In this document: positions 57,150 through 64,000 of the stretch, in pieces
Position numbering within the stretch: the first letter of the stretch is position 1
How the letters are laid out: each line of letters opens with the position of its first letter
Origin: Malania oleifera
Taxonomy: Eukaryota; Streptophyta; Magnoliopsida; Santalales; Ximeniaceae
DNA length: 64,000 bases
Assembly (NCBI RefSeq): GCF_029873635.1
Contig: NC_080428.1
Location: forward strand, 61,925,957-61,989,956
Reading direction: 5' to 3'
The notes under the pieces: model-generated
What the model was told of the DNA's origin: nothing
Databases searched by the model: none
What the model saw: only the letters and a program-made list of their open reading frames with translations
Position numbers and translations under genes: made by a program

Positions 57150-58660
57150 CTGTTTTGGTATGGCTTCACCTTCTGAACTGAGTAATGGTTTTCTAGGACA
57201 AAAGTACTCTGAATCCTTGCCCCTTTCTCCTCATGTTCCTCATCATAACTGCCTATTGAATCTTCTCTAATTTCCTTTCCTTCTCCTGCCTGATGATTGC
57301 CCTGATTGTCGAGGGATTATATCAGGTTGCTTATCCGAGACAGAGGATTGTGCAACGAGAAATCCTCGGGGCCACATCGACATTGTTGGATTGTGCAGAT
57401 GCCCCTTTAGATTTCAAACAATTTGTATTGTATCCCATTTTACTTCAAAATGAAACTGTTCATGGTTGGATTGTTAGTTTACGTTTGCTAGCTGGAAGCT
57501 GACAGACCCTTGATCATCTGGGATAGTAAATTAAATGGCATCCTTCGAACACATCAACTGCTCTAGACCAAGTAGAAATTAACTTCAAGAAGCTGCAGCT
57601 CAGTTCATCTTAGCCGATCTTCATTCGTACCTACTGAAAAAGGGCTTTACTTCTGCTATGCTGTTGTAATATTTGGTGATTCGTAAAAGACACCTCATAG
57701 GATTAAAATATCACGCTTTCTTCAAGAATGAAATAAAATATTTTAGAAAACATGCTCGAGATTATATATCTTACATCTCTCTCTTATAGAATTATTAGTG
57801 AACTTTGAATCACTTAGCATCTGAGCATATCCCCAAAACTTATCCAAAAACTTCGACTAAAGAAATTGGGGTCAATGGAAAAGTGAGGATTGTGCCTTAT
57901 ACAGGTTTGAAGCATTCCACATGGTAGCCTATTACAATTTTTTTTTTTTGTTGTCGAAAAAAGATCTCTTTAGTTAATATTTACTGAAAAATCATTATGA
58001 TTTATCTCAAAAAAAATAACCTTGCCTTATGTTTGGAGAGACCATGAGTTTAGAGTTGTATTATATTTGCATAAAATGAAGTATAAAATTGTTTTGAGAT
58101 TTGTTCAATCTATCTAAATTTAAATTTAAAGTCTGAAATTTATACTCTCAAATACTACCTTACGGTTTTAAAATTTTGCCTAACTTTAAAATTATAGAAC
58201 TACGGAAGTTATTTTGAAAATGACAAATAATAATTTGGTTTATCTTACGTGTTGGTCAAGTTATTAAGAAATTTATATCTTTATATTTGACTATCAAGTT
58301 AGCTGAAACGAAAGTAAAGAATATACAAAATTTATGAACTAAATTTTAATTTTACATTTCCTCATTATTTAATTTTTAAAAATTTTTAATCATATAAAAA
58401 CATAATTTCATTTTTAATGGTACTTTATTTAAAGGAAAAATAAAATATAAAATAAATTTTTTGCTTATTTTTCTTTTCTTTTCCCAAAATAAAATCTGTG
58501 ATCAAAGTAGAAGCATAAATTTTTTTCATGTTAAGAAATGTCATCTAATAACAAATAATAATTTAGACATAAAAGGAAAACAATACAGTTATATTACATG
58601 CCATGCCCATAACAAGAATCTGTTGTCTTTAACGGCATTTTATTAGAGAAGAATCTTCTG
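57150..58660. other. Intergenic DNA between the IF1-like and Cys-rich genes
   Basis: 57150-57650 has mixed composition and may be 3' UTR or relic sequence with no recognised product. 57700-58660 is AT-rich without supported features. Confidence 0.45.
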
Positions 58661-58667
58661 TAACTGA

Positions 58668-58921
58668 AAAATATAAAATAAAATAAGTCGGAAAAACAAT
58701 TGAGAGCATCAGGAGGTGTATTTTCGGTGAGCTTGGCACCGACGTCGTTCTGTCAGAGGTCCACCCAACCAACACTTACTATACCCACTGGGTGGAGGAC
58801 TGAGCACCATGAAATTCGCTGCCCCCGCGGGCCAACCACAGCTACCACTGCTCTGTCCGTAACTCTTATTCTCCTCCCTGGTTTCCGGCGAGAGAGAGAG
58901 AGAGATTTGGGGAAGACGACG
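58668..58921 (+). promoter_or_regulatory. Promoter and 5' UTR of the Cys-rich protein gene
   Basis: TATAAAATAAAATA at about 58672 is a likely TATA box. It is followed by a GC-richer leader of roughly 220 bases with a GA tract (58888-58903), a common feature of plant leaders. No ATG lies in frame upstream of 58922 within the leader; the frame is open to 58700 only by a TTG codon. Confidence 0.45.
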
Positions 58922-59685
58922 ATGCTTCCTCAGCAATGGGCGTCTCCCTGCGGAAGTCAGTGCACGACCAAATACGCTGCTCTTACGCAGATCCCATGTA
59001 ATTCCACATATGCTCATTTTCTACGTCTTTTTTCTCCCTGTTCGATTCCGTAATATTCGAAATGCTTTTCTTCATTGTTGGCTTATTATGATCTTTTGCT
59101 GTTTATTTGTTGATACTCTATTTCCTATCTGTCTTTGGGGCTGTGAAAGCAATATTGCAGTTGTTGTTTCATGTTTGTGGTATTTGAAATACATGTCAGT
59201 CTTGTCAAATCACGTGCTACTGAATTTTGTTCTGCTGTCACGCCTATTTGCTTTTCTCGGGTAACGTGGCATTCTTTCAATGTTCCATCCTTTTAGGTTC
59301 GTGCCTTTCCACTACTAAAGAGAAGGCTTGGAGGGGTTTATTTTGCAGTTGTATTCTGTTTTCTTGTTCGTTTTCTTTTTCTTGGTTGAGGAGGAGGAGG
59401 AACTAGGGAGAGAGTTGTTGGCGTTACAATACGCAGCAGAATTGTGTCTTTGTCCGGCTATCTATCTAATAAATTGCAGTAATGTGTTTTAGCACAGCGC
59501 AAAAATCTCAGAAACATGTTTGCTATCATTTGCGTTATCCCATCGGCTGCCTTGTTTTTAACATCTGTCTTATTGGTCATCTCATAGTTGTGGGAAAAAA
59601 AATATTAAAACCTTATTTAGCTATTAAAATCATTACAAACCTATATTAAAATCTTATCTATCTTATTGGGGGAAAACCTAACTAC

Positions 59686-59716
<31 letters not shown>

Positions 59717-60437
59717 AGGAAAATCTGGATCTAGGAATATTTCAATGTATGTAGAGAAATATTAGTCAATGAGTGGAATTAGGATTTTGGTCTTGTGTGT
59801 GCACATATTCCTAGGCTGTATTCATAACAGAAGATTACAGTAATGCATATTTTGGATCTCACTTGATGTTTTCCATGAAGCTTGTTATAATTCCCCAACT
59901 AGTATGTCTGGGGACGAGATTTTTTTCTAAATGCTTGATGTTGATATTGAGTTAAAGAGTTAGGTGCATAAAATTGTTTAACTCAGAATCTCAGATGATT
60001 GTATTAAGATATTTTTATATATGGCCCATGCATTCATAGAAAATGTAGGCATTTGGACTTGAGTACAGCTAGGGCTATTTACAGGTTCTCCAAGTCTTTT
60101 AGAGAGTTATGGTCTATGTACAAGCCTAGCTAATTTATGCAAATTCTTCAATCACAAGGTAATTTTTTCAATATTTTGCAAAATCCACACAAATTTGTCT
60201 AGTTTGCCTAATGTCCAATTAGCATCAAAAGGCTACATGGTGTAAATATATTAGTTTAGCTGTGTTCAAATGACATTTATGATGATCTTCGTATTTTAAT
60301 TTTATCAATAATTAATATTGCATACATCAAATTCAAGGCTATTAGTTGGGTGCTTGTATAATGATTTGCGTTGAATTTCACAGGGAGAGTGTTTTGCAAA
60401 AAAGGGTGCAACTCTGATGCAGAAACGTGGGAGGAAT
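58922..60437 (+). CDS. Small cysteine-rich plant protein, exons 1-2 (gene runs off the window)
   Basis: Exon 1 (58922-58997) encodes MLPQQWASPCGSQCTTKYAA and a few more residues, splitting a Trp codon. Exon 2 (60384-60437) continues with RVFCKKGCNSDAETWEE and splits the next codon, probably Cys. Both junctions are GT-AG and the phases agree. The paired C-x3-C spacing suggests a Cys-motif fold. It resembles a conserved plant family of uncharacterised Cys-rich proteins (At4g33640-like, from memory). I could not find exon 3 before 64000, so intron 2 exceeds 3.5 kb or the gene is broken here. Function unknown. The start was chosen because the family, as I recall it, begins MLPQQW. Confidence 0.7.
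58998..60383 (+). other. Intron 1 of the Cys-rich gene
   Basis: A 1386-base intron from a GTAATT donor to a TTTCACAG acceptor. T-rich, with a pure C run of 20 (59687-59706) followed by an A run. No element is recognised. Confidence 0.6.
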
Positions 60438-61228
60438 GTAAGTGTTACTTTGCTGTTCTTATTTTCTTATTATTTTCTCAAAAAGATTTATATACTTTAA
60501 TGCTTGAATGTTTTTATTGCTCTTTGGAATTTAGAATGGTAATTCCTTATTTGAATGGTTAAACAGTTAAATTGAACTTAATCTTTTTTTAGTATGGCAA
60601 ACATTGCAAAATCCAAGGCCCTGAAGTATCAGTGCCTCAAAGTGTGTGCAATTGGGTATTTCAGGTTGTATTTGACTTCGTCTGTTTCAATAGAAACAGA
60701 TATGTAACTGCTGCTGGATGTTGCCAATATAGTGTGCTATTTTATTGGAGTTTGCACAATGATGGAGGGTGCATCTCCTTACCTTGTATCACAATAGTGA
60801 GGTGTGCAATTAGTTGTTGTTGGTGCTATTGTTTGGAGAATGCTAGTTTTTTTTTTTTTTTCCCGGGTCAGATGCATCAACTAACAAGTGTTATTGTGGG
60901 CTTCAAACATGACAATCTATATGCTCTTGGATGAAATGATGTATACTTTTGAATCCATTGCTCTGCTGTATTTGTAAACTTTTTGGAGTATTTGTGTGCA
61001 TCACAGCCTTTAGAGATTGTCCAATGAGTTAAGTACTTCATTATTTTTACAACAAAATCAAAAGGGAGTAAATGCTTGAATTTTTGTGTAGTGCCAGGTG
61101 TTGATTTGAGTCCTGGTCCAATAGAATTTGGCCCTTGATGTAATTTGGGCAATCCAGCCATGCATTGGAATCTGATTCAGTTTGACATAAACACCGTAAA
61201 GAATGAAATTGTTGGATAAGAGAGAATT

Positions 61229-61790
61229 TTATAAGGACTGAAACAATGCACAATCATATGAAGACAAGGTGTTCTTTAAGAACAAGTTCCAACCCTTTGA
61301 AGGTCCAATGGTGATAAACCCCAAAAAAACTCCAAACAAATGACTCCAAAATGAAGCCAAGAACACCACTCTGTCCCATAAAAAACAAGTTGTAATACCC
61401 TTGAATGTTCTAACATTTCTCTCATTCCAAAGATTCCATAAGATAGAAGGCCACACCACTTATCAGCCCTTTCTACTTGAGAAACCCCAATGTCTTATGA
61501 GCAAGAGATCTCCCACATTCTAAAGTGCTACTGAAGCTTCACTAAAGCAAGAGAAAGAGAGCATTCTGAAGGTGTGTTGCCACCTGAAAATGGAGGAAAA
61601 AGTGAGTGTTTGTTTCATTGGACTTGCAGCACATGAAGCGCAAGTCAGAACAGGGAGTCTTGTAAGGCCTTCTTGTCTATAACAGATCGTGCGCATCAGT
61701 CATGTTCAGAATATGAAGGTCTGGAATCTTCAAAGGAACTTTAACATTCCAAATGATGTGGTTCCAAGAAACAATGGATATTGATCTGAA
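61229..61790 (-). mobile_element. L1-type LINE 3' end fragment
   Basis: On the minus strand the zinc-binding region after LINE reverse transcriptase (zf-RVT) is recognisable at about 61760-61580: R-P-Y-K-T-P-C then C-C-K-S-N-E-T-N-T-H-F-F-L-H. It is followed by the C-terminal W-N-L-W-N-E-R-N-V-R-T-F and W-D-R-V-V-F-L-A-S-F-W segment (about 61440-61300). No RT core is present here, consistent with a 5'-truncated insertion. It lies in intron 2 of the Cys-rich gene. Confidence 0.7.
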
Positions 61791-62343
61791 AACAACTAGG
61801 GGGCCAAATAATTATTTTCAATAGTGATTCTTATTTTTAGCAACACAATCGACAATAATTTTGTTTTTCTATGAATATTAATATGGATTATTATCCGGGA
61901 AGAATTATTCTAGAAACTATAAATACAATGGAATTTCAGATTTCTGCAGTAAGTTTTGAAATTAAGAGTATATGGTTGACACTCCAATATTTGGAATAAA
62001 ATACTGGATAAAGTTTTGTGATCTGATTTATAAATATTGGCATTCAAAAGTGTTGGATAGAGATGTTTACGAGAGCTTGATTACAAGTTTGCATCTTCAA
62101 TCTTCATAGTTAGATAGAGCCATTTTCATAAGGCTTTAGAGATCCCAGAGACAATGCAGAAAGCTGGACGGACTGGGTCAAGTTAAGAATCTCATTTATG
62201 AGGAATGAGTGAATTAAATGTCATACACAGTTGTCCTGAACACATTTGGGTATCATAAACTGCATCATTTAGTGGCGTCAGTTAACCTTTGCACTTGATA
62301 TAGCTTTTGACAAGGTTTAACGAACATGTTTCAGATGTGATTC

Positions 62344-63550
62344 CTAAGTTGTTTGAAGGTAAAGTGGTAAACAATATACGGTTTCTTTTATTTTTTTTGG
62401 GGGGGTGGGGTTAGGGGGAGGGGTTGGATAGAAAAAGAAAGGGAAAGAATTACAAACTGCAGAGGACAATACATCCGACAACAAACAGCTAAAAGCAATC
62501 ACAAAAATGCCGATTTCCAATCCTTTGGAGCTAAGACAATGAAATCCCTCAAAAATTTCTGCAAGAGTATGCCTAAAAAGAAACGGGAAAACTAATCTAT
62601 CCCATAACAACTGGGAAGATATTGCTTTGGCATTGAAAATCTTCTCATTCCTTCAAGGCATGAAGTCCAAAGAATAGCATACACCATACAAGTCCATTAA
62701 GCAATCCTTTCTGCTTCTCCCAAAACCTCAAAACTGCACTGGCATAAATTCGTCAAGGCTTGAGTTTCACCAGAAAAAGGAAAATTGTGTGTTTCAAAGC
62801 TGCCTAGCTACCTGACAATGTCAAAAGAGATGGCACATTGGTCTCACTGGACTCTAGAGGCATCATGCAAATTTGGATTTTTCCTGCAACAATTCATTTG
62901 TATGCAAGGACATAAGGGCTCCTTACCTGCAACAAGTCATTCGTATTAATCTTGTTAAGAGTGAGGCCATATGCAAGACTGGTCTTAAAAGGAATGGTAG
63001 CTTTTCAGATGACATTATTCAAAAGAAAAGGATAAGTTGTTGAAGTTTTCAATAAATGAAGGAAAAAGATTTCAAAGAAAAAGAACCTGATGAATCCCTT
63101 GACCAAGAATTATACCTTGTTGGGGAACAAAAAAGTCCAAAAGTTTAAGCTCCTCAACCTCTCTTTCACTTGGGGATCATTTGGAACCATTTATCATTAA
63201 GTGTTGAGCTGGATAGAAAAATCCTAAGAAAGAGAGTCCCCCTTGGAAAGAGGAAAGGATGTGAGTGGAGCATTATGAGCAGAGGATAATCTGAAAAGGC
63301 TAGGCATCAAAATCTCCAATGAAATCTCTCCCATCCAAAGACCCTCCCAGAATTGAATCTTATTGCCATTATTGACTTTGAACCAGGTAAAAGGAAAGAA
63401 CAAATGAACAATCTAGGAAACAAACTTTTAGGGACTCGCACGAGAAACATTGCTACTCCTTTAGTGACCCACCCATTCTCATGTACATCTTATTTCTTAT
63501 AACCCTGTGCCAAATGGAGTTAGTCTCTAACTGGAACCTTCATAACCATT
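62344..63550 (-). mobile_element. Second L1-type LINE 3' end fragment
   Basis: Minus strand: a segment like I-N-T-N-D-L-L-Q-V-R-S-P-Y (about 62960-62900), a zf-RVT-like S-S-E-T-N-V (about 62840), and L-W-D-R-L-V-F-P-F-L-F-R (about 62608-62570) parallel the fragment at 61229-61790. More diverged RT-distal sequence extends to about 63550. The two are related but separate copies. Several frame breaks are present. A G/T-rich stretch (62385-62410) marks the 3' end region. Confidence 0.65.
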
Positions 63551-63564
63551 TCTCAACAAGAGAA

Positions 63565-64000
63565 CAAGGTTGTTAGCATCGGGATCCAACCTAGGATCAT
63601 TGGAGGGGTCTGCAGGATTGGATCATGGATTGAAAGATTCTTCTTACAATGTGAGATAAAATAAAAAAAAATAGGTATTTGGCATTTTATGACAATTCTC
63701 ACTAAAATAAGCCTAAAAACTTGGTAGTAAGTTTAAGAAATAAATCAAATTTCAGGAATGTAGCTACCTTGCTAGCTAGCACATAATAGATTTTTCCTCC
63801 TTACAAGGTTGTTAAAGTCAGGATCTAACGTGGGATCGTTGGAGGGGTCTGCAGGATCGGATCATGGATTGAAAGATTCTGCTTACAGCGTGAAATAAAA
63901 ATAAAAAAATAAAAAATAAAAAAAACTAGGTATTTGGCTTTTTATGACAATTCTCACTAAAATAAGCCAAAAAACTTGGTAGTAAGTTTAAGAAATAAAA
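63565..64000. mobile_element. Two tandem copies of the AAGGTTGTTA element start
   Basis: The left end of the family seen at 51966 (CAAGGTTGTTAGCATCGGGATC) appears at 63565 and again at 63804, 239 bases later. Shared internal text includes 'ggaggggtctgcagga' and 'cttggtagtaagtttaagaaata'. The second copy runs off the window. This is either a tandem duplication or one copy inserted into another. Confidence 0.65.

Noticed and set aside
57293-57502. A separate small gene downstream of the IF1-like gene
   Set aside because: No start context, no recognisable domain; more likely 3' UTR or relic sequence.
58700-58921. N-terminal extension of the Cys-rich protein in the same frame
   Set aside because: The extension would start at a TTG codon, not ATG, and the family as recalled begins at MLPQQW.

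Overview
The window looks like nuclear DNA of a flowering plant, probably a eudicot. It holds intron-containing host genes with GT-AG splice sites, a plant-type secreted glycine-rich protein gene, and a dense layer of nested Ty3/gypsy and Ty1/copia fossils, solo LTRs, hAT-like elements, a SINE and LINE tails. Nothing bacterial or viral is present. All calls are by eye; no search or alignment program was run.

Layout. 1-16968: a nest of Tekay/Del-like Ty3 chromoviruses. One plus-strand element (541-16968) has its 5' LTR cut by another LTR (1-540) and carries a second, minus-strand element (6167-15152) between its pol region and 3' LTR. LTR divergence agrees with that order. 16969-18741: unrecognised DNA with a decayed organelle 23S rRNA scrap and a 148-bp tandem duplication. 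18742-21306: solo LTR with an ACTAC duplication. 21586-22422: host gene for a secreted glycine-rich protein (minus strand). 23696-30109: a non-autonomous hAT-like element with an 8-bp duplication; it contains a short-LTR copia element, whose primer-binding site contains a further hAT-like MITE. 30420-35209: copia remnants, one split by a solo LTR. 35210-38495: mostly featureless AT-rich DNA. 38501-42761: a solo LTR holding a Sirevirus-type solo LTR.

The right third is host-gene territory. A tRNA-derived SINE (43172-43549) sits just upstream of the promoter of a three-exon gene (coding exons 45712-45813, 55651-55689, 56778-56981). It encodes a 114-residue mitochondrial IF1-like ATP synthase inhibitor. 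Its first coding intron is about 9.8 kb, swollen by gypsy fragments, a TIR element and three local tandem duplications. A second gene (from 58922, running off the right edge) encodes a small cysteine-rich protein; its second intron exceeds 3.5 kb and contains two LINE tails and two copies of the same TIR family.

Most notable pattern: several LTRs from both the Ty3 and Ty1 superfamilies carry a cluster of short CG-rich palindromes with a GTCGAC core. Where a TATA box can be seen, the cluster lies just upstream of it. I do not know a description of this cross-family regularity.
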